Below, in pieces: positions 1 through 7,394 of a stretch of 18,576 bases of DNA. Source of the DNA: Arcticibacterium sp047623945 (GTDB lineage Bacteria; Bacteroidota; Bacteroidia; Cytophagales; Spirosomataceae); assembly GCA_047623945.1 (NCBI GenBank), contig JBLHOT010000075.1:1-18576 (forward strand), read 5' to 3'. A model generated the notes under the pieces. The model saw nothing but the letters and a program-made list of their open reading frames with translations. It had not been told where the DNA came from and searched no databases. The position numbers and the translations under genes are program-made. Each line of letters starts with the position of its first letter. Position 1 is the stretch's first letter.

Positions 1-856
1 CCCTCGCAAATGTGTTAAAGAGTGCTCTAGTTTGGCGGAATTTTGGTCTATAAAACCAAAGTCGTGACAAACGTATCATAGAAGGTGTTTAAGGTTAGTG
101 AGTTAACTGATTTTCTTATGTCGAACTGAGGTTACAAGAATTAAATTCGCAGAAGAAACAAGCCTTTTTTTGTAAAATCCAATGGCATAAATAGCTTCTT
201 CATCCATTATTAAGATTAATGGATTGATAGCGAGCCCAGTCACCTGGGGCAGCATAACTATCGAGTTTTTTTGTCTCCACTTTCGGCGGCAATAAAGTAG
301 AAGTCCCAATTACTTACTACCATAAGATGATCATGGTCTAGTTTCAAAAGGCCAATTGAGCCAGCCGTCTGGAGCTTTGCTTCACCTTCTCTGTAAAAAG
401 TAATATTTGGCTGCTTTTTGTATAACCCAGTATCATTAAAACTATATACACAACCTTTGACGAGGTTTTCAAAATATTATCTTCAATTCCTACTGCTAAA
501 TAGTTTTCACTAACCTGAAAACCTCCTGCATGCCTAGAAGGCTCTCTCAGGAGAGGAATAAACTTACTTGTTTTTAATGTGGCTGGGGCGGCCTCGAAGA
601 TATAGGCTGTGGTAACTCAACTCCCAGATATGAGAAGTTTGTCTGTCCCGTTTTTTTCGATTACCTGCACTCCCTTCAAATGCCACCCTATATTTGGAAC
701 AGAAAGGTCATTTTTTAATGAAATGACTTCTGGAGCCGAGGTCATCGCCTTAAAGGCTTCTGGTACATTTTTTACCTGCTGGCCAAAACCTAGAATAGGA
801 AGAAACGAAAGCAGAAGTGTTAGGAAAAAACTAATAATTACATAGCGGCGACTCAT
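1..856 (-). pseudogene. Decayed gene for a secreted, possibly beta-propeller-like protein
   Basis: An ATG at 854-856 opens a clear signal peptide (basic start, then a Leu/Phe-rich stretch ending near FGQQ). The frame runs about 79 codons to a TGA at 617-619. The same frame then continues as convincing protein (SKFIPLLREPSRHAGGFQ, then YLAVGIED) until about 446. There, removing one TA from a TATATA run restores the sense frame (YSFNDTGLYKK... then TAGSIGLLKLDHDHLMVVSN). A further shift is needed at a run of seven T (266-272) to give GDWARYQSINL, and another near 220 to give DEEAIYAIGFY. The part left of about 103 is in yet another frame and runs off the window. One nonsense codon plus at least three frame changes make sequencing error an unlikely full explanation. 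I recognise the HAGGFQ / LAVGIED pattern from unnamed secreted bacterial proteins but cannot name the family; beta-propeller is a guess. Confidence 0.82.
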
Positions 857-1163
857 GACGAAAAGTGTTTTAAAAGCTAAGACTTTTATTATTTAAACGC
901 TAACAATTTTCTATTTCAATTTAACAAATATATCGCTAGAAAATGAATTGCTTTTTCAAAACAAAGAAAGAGTAAGCCCGTTTGAGATTTATTAAGTTTA
1001 TTTCTGAATTCATAACGCCTATTACCTTCGAATTTTTAAGAGTTAATAATTCTCATTCAAATTAAAAAGTAATTTGAGGGTCCAAAGAATAAATAGACCT
1101 ACTCATGACAGACGATTGAACAATAATTCTTAGTTTGAATGATTGAAATAACCCAATTTAAAA
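857..1163. other. Divergent intergenic region, 307 bp
   Basis: No gene is visible here. The region separates the decayed minus-strand gene from the plus-strand sialidase-like operon and is strongly AT-rich. It holds a good -7 box for the minus strand at 925-932, the 9-base direct repeat AATAATTCT (1045-1053 and 1122-1130), and the 8-base inverted repeat CATTCAAA / TTTGAATG (1054-1061 and 1134-1141). TACCTTCG at 1023-1030 resembles a degenerate -7 box for the operon but has no TTG at the right distance. In such AT-rich DNA the repeats may be chance. Confidence 0.45.
925..932 (-). promoter_or_regulatory. Possible -7 box of the decayed gene
   Basis: The minus strand reads TATATTTG, an exact match to the Bacteroidota -7 consensus TAnnTTTG, 68 bases upstream of the ATG at 856. 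A TTG lies at 957-959, 24 bases further upstream, slightly beyond the usual 17-23 spacing. If functional, the dead gene may still be transcribed. Confidence 0.35.
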
Positions 1164-2207
1164 ATGAGACTCTTTTTAACTGCCGTGCTATCTATTTTCT
1201 GTGGTTTAGCCGTGTACTCCCAAAGCCCTGCTATTATTACTTCAGAATTTATCTATGAAAACGCTCCCTTCCCTAGCTGTCACGCATCCACATTAGCTGA
1301 AACGCCCGAGGGCATGGTGGCCTCCTGGTTTGGTGGAAGTCATGAAAAAAACCAAGATGTAGAAATTTACTTTAGCAGATTGGTAGATAGTAAATGGACT
1401 ACCCCTGTTTCTGTTGCCAATGGCATTCAACACAGTACTAAGAGATATCCAACTTGGAATCCTGTGTTATTTCAAGTACCTGATGGGCCTTTATTATTAT
1501 TTTTTAAAGTAGGGCCAGATCCTTCTCACTGGTGGGGTGAAATGAAACACTCCGATGATGGCGGCAGAACATGGTCAGCGGCACATAGGTTACCAGAAGA
1601 TATTTTTGGGCCTATAAAAAACAAACCCGTTTTATTAGCCGATGGCCGATTACTATGCCCATCTAGCAAGGAAACCGAAATTGGAAAAGACGATCATTGG
1701 CAGGTATTTATAGAAGAAACGAGCGACTGGGGTAAAACATGGTCAATCACCGAACCATTAAATGATGGAGTTATCACAAATGCCATACAGCCAAGTATTC
1801 TGACCTACCCAGATGGAAGGTTACAAATGCTTTGTAGGAGCCGCGAGAGTAGACTCATGAGTTTATGGTCAGAAGATAACGGTAAAACATGGTCCGAAAT
1901 AGAAAAAACAAACATTCCAAACCCTAATTCAGGGACAGATGCTGTGACGCTTAAAGACGGTACACAATTATTGATTTATAACCCTACAGAGAATAATCCT
2001 GGAAAATGGGGAGGACCAAGAACACCTTTGGCTTTAGCCAGCTCAAAAGATGGTAAAAACTGGAAGAATATCCTTACCCTGGAAGACCAGCCTGGAGAGT
2101 ACTCTTATCCCGCCATTATTCAAAGTGCGGACAATAAAGTGCATATCACTTATACCTATAAACGACAATTGATTAAGTATTTGGAACTTGATCTTACAAA
2201 ACTTTAG
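1164..2207 (+). CDS. Secreted BNR/sialidase-family protein
   Basis: This 347-aa protein begins with a signal peptide (hydrophobic about 3-17, cleavage probably after YSQ at 18-20), so it is exported to periplasm or surface. The rest is a six-bladed-propeller-type BNR_2 protein. Four Asp-box-like repeats are visible: SDDGGRTW (130-137), SDWGKTW (187-193), SEDNGKTW (236-243) and SKDGKNW (294-300). Near the N-terminus is SCHASTLAETPEG...SWFGG (38-58), typical of bacterial proteins annotated as sialidase. I do not see the FRIP motif that supplies one arginine of the canonical sialidase arginine triad, so cleavage of sialic acid is not assured; another glycosidase or lyase activity is possible. 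It is the first gene of a tight operon, 5 bases ahead of a NanA/DapA-family aldolase, which supports release of an acidic sugar that is then imported and cleaved. Confidence 0.85.
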   Translation: MRLFLTAVLSIFCGLAVYSQSPAIITSEFIYENAPFPSCHASTLAETPEGMVASWFGGSHEKNQDVEIYFSRLVDSKWTTPVSVANGIQHSTKRYPTWNPVLFQVPDGPLLLFFKVGPDPSHWWGEMKHSDDGGRTWSAAHRLPEDIFGPIKNKPVLLADGRLLCPSSKETEIGKDDHWQVFIEETSDWGKTWSITEPLNDGVITNAIQPSILTYPDGRLQMLCRSRESRLMSLWSEDNGKTWSEIEKTNIPNPNSGTDAVTLKDGTQLLIYNPTENNPGKWGGPRTPLALASSKDGKNWKNILTLEDQPGEYSYPAIIQSADNKVHITYTYKRQLIKYLELDLTKL

Positions 2208-2212
2208 CATTA

Positions 2213-3112
2213 ATGAAACCTATAAACCTGAATGGCATAATTACGCCTTTAGTAACTCCCTTAAATACAGACTTTTCTTTAGACATAGACTCTTTAGCTA
2301 AAATCCTTGAACATATCATTGAAGGTGGTGTTTCTGGTGTGTTTCCCTTAGGTACCACCGGCGAATTTTGCAGTTTCAGCATGAATATGCAAAAGGAAAT
2401 AATCAAACACGTCTGTGCTACCGTAAATGGTAGAATACCTGTTTTAATAGGTATTAGTTCTCCTAGTTTACAAGATACACTTTCATTGGCAGAAGTAGCT
2501 AAAAACTGTCATGCTGATGCTTTAGTAGCCACATTGCCTTTCTACTATCAATTAAGTCAAGAAGAGGTTGTGGACTATTATACTAGAGTCGCAGATAACG
2601 TGTCCCTTCCGTTATTCCTCTACAATATGCCTGGTCAAACCAAAATAAATATAGAACTGGAGACTGTTTTGACTTTATCTAAGCACCCAAACATTGTGGG
2701 TTTAAAGGATAGCTCGGCAGATATGAAATACTTTGCAGAATTAAGTACGTTATTTAAGAATACGGACTTTGAATTATATGTGGGTCCAGAAGAAAAGTTA
2801 GCGGAGTCTTTACGCTTAGGTGCTCATGGTGGCGTAAATGGTGGTTCTAATCTGTATCCTAAATTGTATGTATCTCTTTATAAGGCATTTCAGGAAGGTG
2901 ATATGGCCACGGTAGAAAAGCTACATAAGCAAATATTAAAATTAAGTGATGCAGTTTATAATTTGACCAATAATCCCAACTCCTATTTACAGGGCTTAAA
3001 AGCCGCAATGAGCGTAAACGGCCTATGCGAGGCCACACTTGCACCTCCTTTAAAAGAGATTTCAGCCAGTTTAAAAATAGACTTGAGAGAAAAACTAAAT
3101 ACATTGTTTTGA
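2213..3112 (+). CDS. NanA/DapA-family aldolase (N-acetylneuraminate lyase-like)
   Basis: This 299-aa cytoplasmic TIM-barrel class I aldolase has the usual family length. Visible motifs are GTTGE (47-51), the catalytic Tyr in LYNMPG (Tyr137) and the Schiff-base Lys in GLKDSS (Lys165). Both catalytic residues carry the same numbers as in E. coli NanA (Tyr137, Lys165), not DapA (133, 161), as I recall them. The later substrate-binding part differs, reading VGPEE (190-194) and GGVNGGSN (206-213) where NanA has GYDE and GGIGSTYN. The reaction is therefore pyruvate-forming cleavage of a 2-keto-3-deoxy acid: N-acetylneuraminate is the best guess from the neighbouring sialidase-like gene and symporter, but a ketodeoxy-gluconate-type substrate cannot be excluded. 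A biosynthetic DapA role is unlikely in this operon. Confidence 0.85.
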   Translation: MKPINLNGIITPLVTPLNTDFSLDIDSLAKILEHIIEGGVSGVFPLGTTGEFCSFSMNMQKEIIKHVCATVNGRIPVLIGISSPSLQDTLSLAEVAKNCHADALVATLPFYYQLSQEEVVDYYTRVADNVSLPLFLYNMPGQTKINIELETVLTLSKHPNIVGLKDSSADMKYFAELSTLFKNTDFELYVGPEEKLAESLRLGAHGGVNGGSNLYPKLYVSLYKAFQEGDMATVEKLHKQILKLSDAVYNLTNNPNSYLQGLKAAMSVNGLCEATLAPPLKEISASLKIDLREKLNTLF

Positions 3113-4554
3113 AAATTAATACTTTAGACATCGCCATTTTTATCATCTATCTAGTGATGGTTCTGGCCTTTGGGCTTTCGTTTTATAAGAAAAAGAAGAC
3201 GGCAAAGGGTTTCACCACAGGTGAAGGTCGAATTCCTGCATGGGTTTTAGGGATGTCGGTTTTTGCCACTTATGTAAGCAGCATTAGTTTTTTAGCCCTT
3301 CCCGGCAATGCTTATTTTAAAGATTGGAATGGGCTCGTATTTAGTCTGAGCATCCCACTAGCGGCATGGATTTCCGTTAAATACTTTGTGCCTCTTTATA
3401 GGAAACTGGGGGCCGATTCTGCGTATTATTTCATGGAAAAGCGTTTTGGGGCTTGGGCCAGAATATATGCTTCGGCTTGTTATTTACTAACTCAGCTCGC
3501 CCGTATGGGAGCTATTTTATATTTATTAGCCCTGCCCATGCACAGCCTTACGGGATGGAGCATTCCTCTTATAATCATATTCACGGGTCTGCTGGTGATG
3601 GTATATTCTGCTCTGGGAGGCATAGAAGCAGTGGTATGGACAGATGCCATCCAAGGTATTGTGTTAATTGGAGGAGCATTATTATGTTTCATTATGCTTA
3701 TGATTGACCTACCAGATGGCTTTGGAGGTTTTCTGAAAGTGGCCTCTACCAATAATAAGTTTAGTCTAGGCGAAATGGGCTTAAGCCTTTCAAAACCCTC
3801 CTTCTGGTTGATTTTGTTCTATGGCTTTTTCATTAATCTTCAGAATTTTGGAGCAGATCAAAGCTATATCCAAAGATACATAGGTGCCAAGACGGATAAA
3901 GATGCCCGAAAATCTGTTTGGATGGGAAGTTTATTATATCTCCCTGTTTCTATGCTTTTTTTCATGATTGGTACAGCACTATGGGTTTATTATCAAGAGT
4001 TTCCGTCTTTGTTACCTGTGGGTATGGCTGCTGATAAAGTTTTTCCACATTTTATTGTTAGTCAACTTCCGGCGGGGCTTACGGGTCTATTAATTGCAGC
4101 GATATTTTCAGCGGGTATGAGTTCTCTTAGCACCAGTGTAAATTCCTCTGCTACTGTTTTACTATCAGACTATTATAGAAAATTTAGCAAAACAGAATTG
4201 TCTGACAGTTTATCCATTAATTTCCTGAGATTATCCTCTTTAGTCATTGGTATATTAGGTATTATAGTGGCTTTGGCGTTTAATGGAGTAGCTAGTGCTC
4301 TAGATACGTGGTGGGCTCTTGCTTCCATTTTTAGTGGCGGTATCCTTGGTCTTTTCTTATTGGGACTGATGCTTAAAAATATCAAACCAAAAACGGCAAT
4401 GATTGCTGTAGCAGCTGGCTTAATATTTATCCTTTGGACAAGTCTCTCACCATTCTTTGGTTTTTCATCTCTATTCCATGCCAACTGGGTTATTGTATTT
4501 GGCACATTATTGATTTTTGGAGTGGGTTGGGGAATTTCGGTTTTGAGGGATTAG
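3109..4554 (+). CDS. Sodium:solute symporter (SSS/SLC5 family), TTG start
   Basis: An inner-membrane sodium-coupled symporter of about 481 aa with roughly 13 membrane segments. Family hallmarks include the first helix followed by FYKKKKTAKGF, the LGGIEAVVWTDAIQG stretch, NFGADQSYIQRYIGAKT in the middle, and the small-residue Na-site region SAGMSSLSTSVNSS. I place the start at TTG 3109-3111, which overlaps the aldolase stop (TGA 3110-3112). This gives a protein starting KINTLDIAIFIIYLV, as expected for the family. The upstream ATG at 3025 would add 28 hydrophilic residues and overlap the aldolase by 88 bases, while the next internal ATG would cut into helix 1. The likely cargo is the acid used by the aldolase, possibly sialic acid (SSS-type sialic-acid transporters are known), by context only. 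The gene ends the operon. Confidence 0.88.
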   Translation: MKINTLDIAIFIIYLVMVLAFGLSFYKKKKTAKGFTTGEGRIPAWVLGMSVFATYVSSISFLALPGNAYFKDWNGLVFSLSIPLAAWISVKYFVPLYRKLGADSAYYFMEKRFGAWARIYASACYLLTQLARMGAILYLLALPMHSLTGWSIPLIIIFTGLLVMVYSALGGIEAVVWTDAIQGIVLIGGALLCFIMLMIDLPDGFGGFLKVASTNNKFSLGEMGLSLSKPSFWLILFYGFFINLQNFGADQSYIQRYIGAKTDKDARKSVWMGSLLYLPVSMLFFMIGTALWVYYQEFPSLLPVGMAADKVFPHFIVSQLPAGLTGLLIAAIFSAGMSSLSTSVNSSATVLLSDYYRKFSKTELSDSLSINFLRLSSLVIGILGIIVALAFNGVASALDTWWALASIFSGGILGLFLLGLMLKNIKPKTAMIAVAAGLIFILWTSLSPFFGFSSLFHANWVIVFGTLLIFGVGWGISVLRD

Positions 4555-4595
4555 ATATTTGGAGTTAACTATTATATGGTAATTTCAGAATAGTT

Positions 4596-4624
4596 TTGAT
4601 AGAATTGAGTTTCCATTAATTTTG
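4596..4624 (+). promoter_or_regulatory. Probable promoter of the HTTM pair
   Basis: TTG at 4596-4598, an 18-base spacer and TAATTTTG at 4617-4624 fit the Bacteroidota TTG / TAnnTTTG promoter consensus. It sits 42 bases after the symporter stop and about 22 bases before the first ATG of the next gene, so the HTTM pair is probably its own transcription unit. Transcription would begin near 4630, just upstream of the 4647 ATG. Confidence 0.5.
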
Positions 4625-4646
4625 ACTTACAATCCATGGTATTTTC

Positions 4647-5231
4647 ATGATTTTAAGAGGATATTTTCCGAAACTAAACGAATCCTATTTAGACTTTCAA
4701 GTTCAATTAAGTAATATGGAATCCTTAGTCATATTTGAAAAAACTTCTGCCTCTTTATTTATCATTCTAATATTGATATTATTGGCATTTTGGTGTCTTC
4801 CGGAAGGATACTTTTTCAGAGATATTTTGCATAAGAAATTCAGTAAACTCATTTGTTGGGCCGGTTTGGACAATTATTGGGCACTTTTTGCTCCTCAACC
4901 TGTTTCCAAGAATTTCCTCATTGGATTTGAGTTGGAATTTAAAAATGGAACAATCCAAAGCTGGACTTTACCTGAGTACATCATAAAAAATGGTTACCAG
5001 TTTGCTCCACATTTTAGGTTTATAAAAATGCATAATCAGCTTTTATCACAGAATGACGATATCCCAAAAATTGGCATTTGTGACTTTATTTTAAGAGAAT
5101 ATGTGGAGTTACAAGGCAGTGAGGATGTACCAGATAGAATTCACATTCTACGCTTTTATAAACCAGCGAATACCTCATTAATAACTGAATGGCTTAGTGA
5201 TAGAATATTCACATATCAGCCCATAAAATAA
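4647..5231 (+). CDS. Membrane-anchored partner protein of the HTTM gene
   Basis: A 194-aa protein, or 171 aa if translation begins at ATG 4716 (Met24). One hydrophobic helix is evident (SLFIILILILLAFWCL, about 37-52), followed by a soluble domain with WALFAPQP (78-85) and a central KNGTIQSW. Proteins with HTTM domains often carry a C-terminal part with a similar W..FAP.P pattern followed by a domain that reads like short beta strands. Here that part appears to be encoded separately, with its own anchor, immediately ahead of the HTTM gene (6 bases between the genes). The function is unknown; I infer a complex with the downstream protein. The longer start fits the promoter at 4596-4624 better, while the shorter one places the helix nearer the N-terminus. 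No catalytic motif is visible. Confidence 0.75.
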   Translation: MILRGYFPKLNESYLDFQVQLSNMESLVIFEKTSASLFIILILILLAFWCLPEGYFFRDILHKKFSKLICWAGLDNYWALFAPQPVSKNFLIGFELEFKNGTIQSWTLPEYIIKNGYQFAPHFRFIKMHNQLLSQNDDIPKIGICDFILREYVELQGSEDVPDRIHILRFYKPANTSLITEWLSDRIFTYQPIK

Positions 5232-5237
5232 TTAATA

Positions 5238-6134
5238 ATGGGCTTCATTTCCATAAAAGAACTTTTTGACTTCTGGAACCAATTGCTTTTTAGTCAGCAA
5301 TCAACCTTAACTATTAGCGTACTTAGAGTTCTGACAGGTATTTTAGTAATCGTAGAAACATTAGTCTGGCAGGGTGGTAACAAAAAACTCATTAGCCATG
5401 ATGGATGGTTTGGTACTGACCAGTATCAAAAAAGTCGTCATCGTTTTTCACTGCTTAATTATCTCCCTAAGACGAAGTATTCCCTCAATGCCATTTTTGC
5501 AGTTCAACTAATAGCGGCTCTTTTTCTTCTTGTTGGATTTGGGCCAAATATTGCGGCCCTTGTATGTTTCATAACCTTGGTTTCAGTTCATAACAGAAAT
5601 ATCTACGTGTTAAGCTCAGGCGATACGGTCTACCGTTTCTTTTGTCTGTTTCTGATTTTTGCTCCACTTAATACTCAGCTTTCTTTGTTTGATTTCTATA
5701 ATTTTTCAAACTCAGAAGCACTTGGTTGGCCGTGGGTGCTAATCATGTTTCAGCTATTCATGGCAAACATTTATTTAAAAAATGTGCTTTTTAAATTACT
5801 GGGAGAGTGCTGGAGAGATGGTACAGCCACCGATAAAGTACTGCATGTCAGGATATGGAACCGCTTCGAATTGCCAAAGGTTTTGGACAAGAATTGGTTT
5901 TTCAAACTTACCACCTATTTCACTATCCTAGTGGAAACGGCCATGTTCAGCCTGATTTGGGTAGAAGAATTGAGGCTACCAGTTTTAGTTGCTGGAGTTG
6001 TTCTTCATCTCGGTTTATGGATTTTCCTAAAGTTCGGCTTTTTCCAATTAACCATGATATTCGGCCTTACAGCTTTCATTAAGCCTGAAGAATTTGAGTG
6101 GTTTTTTGATTGGATCTTAGAAGCTTCCAAATGA
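5238..6134 (+). CDS. HTTM-domain (vitamin K-dependent carboxylase-like) membrane protein
   Basis: This 298-aa polytopic inner-membrane protein has about six to eight hydrophobic segments. HTTM-type signatures are VSVHNRN...SSGDTVYR (116-133) with a downstream LIFAPL, then FQLFMANIYLKNVLFKLLGECWRDGTA (171-197), and a late helix VVLHLGLWIFLKFGFFQ (254-270). The family is distantly related to vitamin K-dependent gamma-glutamyl carboxylase, but most bacterial members have no known reaction, and I cannot assign carboxylase activity here. It lies 6 bases behind the anchored 'FAP.P' protein and is almost certainly co-transcribed with it. Its stop codon (6132-6134) is separated by a single base from the stop of the convergent gene at 6136. 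Confidence 0.8.
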   Translation: MGFISIKELFDFWNQLLFSQQSTLTISVLRVLTGILVIVETLVWQGGNKKLISHDGWFGTDQYQKSRHRFSLLNYLPKTKYSLNAIFAVQLIAALFLLVGFGPNIAALVCFITLVSVHNRNIYVLSSGDTVYRFFCLFLIFAPLNTQLSLFDFYNFSNSEALGWPWVLIMFQLFMANIYLKNVLFKLLGECWRDGTATDKVLHVRIWNRFELPKVLDKNWFFKLTTYFTILVETAMFSLIWVEELRLPVLVAGVVLHLGLWIFLKFGFFQLTMIFGLTAFIKPEEFEWFFDWILEASK

Positions 6135-6152
6135 TTTATCCTCCCATCATTT
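6129..6152. terminator. Short hairpin over two convergent stop codons
   Basis: AAATGAT (6129-6135) and ATCATTT (6146-6152) form a perfect 7-base inverted repeat with a 10-base loop. It covers the stop codons of the HTTM gene and of the convergent 196-aa gene. It is AT-rich and has no T run on either side, so it is at best a weak bidirectional terminator and may be chance. Confidence 0.25.
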
Positions 6153-6726
6153 CATTCTCCTCACTGCTAACAACCATTTGGGAAAAAAATCCTGTGCTTT
6201 TTTTTGCCATTCCCAGAAATCGGTCAAAAGTATAAACCCTGTTGGCTTCAAAACCATTATAACATGGTTGAATCGGGACAAAATAATCATTTTGGTACTT
6301 ATCGGTTTTTAACCAAGCTGCATTTAGCTTAAGAGCATATATTCTCAAAAAGGTTAGCTCGAAATATTCCATTTTTATCTCTTCGAGCTCTTTAATTATA
6401 TTATGCAAAAGTTTGTGCTCTGCGGCCATAGGTCCGTAATGAGCCTCCAACATATTATGTTCATTATCTTTTTCTCCCACAGCCACTTCCACCAAAGTAT
6501 GTTTTCCTTTTGGAGTCTTATGATAATACCTCCAAGAAACGACTTCAGCATCTTGAAATCCACCTCCATCGTAAATGTCTTTCACGCTCGTATGATAAAC
6601 CCTATGAGGTATATGCTCATGATACTTGTGTTCCTTTTTCCTACGTTTTCCCGGCTTTGTAAGTTCTATCCAATCTTTGAAAATTTGAATAGATTCAATC
6701 GGAGCTTCAACTTCAATAATTGGCAT
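6136..6726 (-). CDS. Uncharacterised 196-aa protein with acidic Met-Gly-Gly tail
   Basis: Last gene of a three-gene operon, 11 bases after the papain-like protease. No signal peptide or membrane helix is seen. Features are a basic, His-rich N-terminal part (KRRKKEHKYHEH, 27-38), a central amphipathic stretch, and LTFLRIYALKLNAAWLK (124-140) followed by VPIQPCYNGFEANRVYTFDRF (150-170). I have a faint memory of similar 'L.I.AL...WL' segments in unnamed proteins, but cannot name a family. The C-terminus is SSEENEMMGG (187-196). That acidic tail ending in Met-Gly-Gly resembles the tail of the 92-aa protein at the head of the operon (NEADDNMGGGTW), which suggests a common processing or recognition signal. 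Function unknown. Confidence 0.75.
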   Translation of the reverse strand: MPIIEVEAPIESIQIFKDWIELTKPGKRRKKEHKYHEHIPHRVYHTSVKDIYDGGGFQDAEVVSWRYYHKTPKGKHTLVEVAVGEKDNEHNMLEAHYGPMAAEHKLLHNIIKELEEIKMEYFELTFLRIYALKLNAAWLKTDKYQNDYFVPIQPCYNGFEANRVYTFDRFLGMAKKSTGFFSQMVVSSEENEMMGG

Positions 6727-6737
6727 GATTTGGGGTT

Positions 6738-7379
6738 TTATACACTTGTATGAAAACTATGAGTGACTCTCGCATAGGTAGTTTTATCTGATTTGGAACT
6801 GTTAGGAGTAGGAACGGCTCCTCCATGGCATTTATAATTATTCAGAAAAGTATGATAACTCATGACAGAATAACCTTCATCCAAGCTGAACGGATCATAT
6901 ACGTAAACCATTAGATTTTTTTTATGGACTTCCTTTCCATGCAATTTATAACCAGCTATCACTACGAAATGAAAGAATTTTGAAATAGATTGAGTGCTTG
7001 AAAGTCTAATTGTGTCCTTTAATCCTATTTCCAATCGGTAAGCCACTAATTGCCCTTTTGATAGATCAGTCATAAGCTCCTCCGTTGTGAATTCTCCATC
7101 GACGTAAGAACTTTGGATATGAGCCGTTACTAATGCCCCCTTGTGAGAATCATTCAAGAGAGCAAAGGGTCTATCACAAACCATGCTTGAAGGATCTGAA
7201 CAACAATTTACGGAATCCGGCTTTAGAGTGTCTTCCACTATTTTACATTGCGTCCAACCACTACTGGGCTTATAGTACAAAGCACTGCTAGTACCCACTG
7301 CAGCCCAGCACCACGCATACTCCTTCTGCTTCTCCATATTAAAATCGAGAAGTATCTTTTTAGGTAACCTTTTAGCCAT
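6738..7379 (-). CDS. Papain-like (C39/C70-type) cysteine protease
   Basis: A 213-aa protein with a papain-fold active-site layout. Gln18 could fill the oxyanion hole. Cys24 in YAWCWAAVGTS starts the active-site helix, His137 lies in FFHFVVIAGY, and Asp162 in VYVYDPF is the likely third residue. Between them lie WTQC (42-45), a CC pair (59-60) and Cys68, a pattern I associate with small bacterial 'papain-like cysteine protease' proteins related to AvrRpt2/C70 and C39 peptidases. No signal peptide or transporter domain is present, so this is not a C39 ABC exporter and the enzyme probably acts in the cytoplasm or leaves by a non-Sec route. It is the middle gene of a three-gene operon, between two proteins with Gly-Gly-containing tails that are candidate substrates. 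Substrate and role are inference. Confidence 0.8.
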   Translation of the reverse strand: MAKRLPKKILLDFNMEKQKEYAWCWAAVGTSSALYYKPSSGWTQCKIVEDTLKPDSVNCCSDPSSMVCDRPFALLNDSHKGALVTAHIQSSYVDGEFTTEELMTDLSKGQLVAYRLEIGLKDTIRLSSTQSISKFFHFVVIAGYKLHGKEVHKKNLMVYVYDPFSLDEGYSVMSYHTFLNNYKCHGGAVPTPNSSKSDKTTYARVTHSFHTSV

Positions 7380-7394
7380 TTAGGGAGAATTTAA

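Noticed and set aside
103..309. Minus-strand open frame of 68 codons as a separate small gene
   Set aside because: Its second half (DEEAIYAIGFY) is the continuation of the decayed gene in a shifted frame; it has no start context of its own.
3025..3108. Upstream ATG start for the symporter
   Set aside because: It would overlap the aldolase gene by 88 bases and add a hydrophilic segment before helix 1; TTG at 3109 fits the family better.
4173..4505. Minus-strand open frame of 110 codons inside the symporter
   Set aside because: It lies wholly within a strongly supported plus-strand membrane-protein gene and shows no motif; an antisense shadow.
4567..4595. Inverted repeat AACTATT / AATAGTT as a terminator after the symporter
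   Set aside because: The stem is 7 AT-rich pairs with a 15-base loop and no proper T run, and it overlaps the likely promoter of the next gene.
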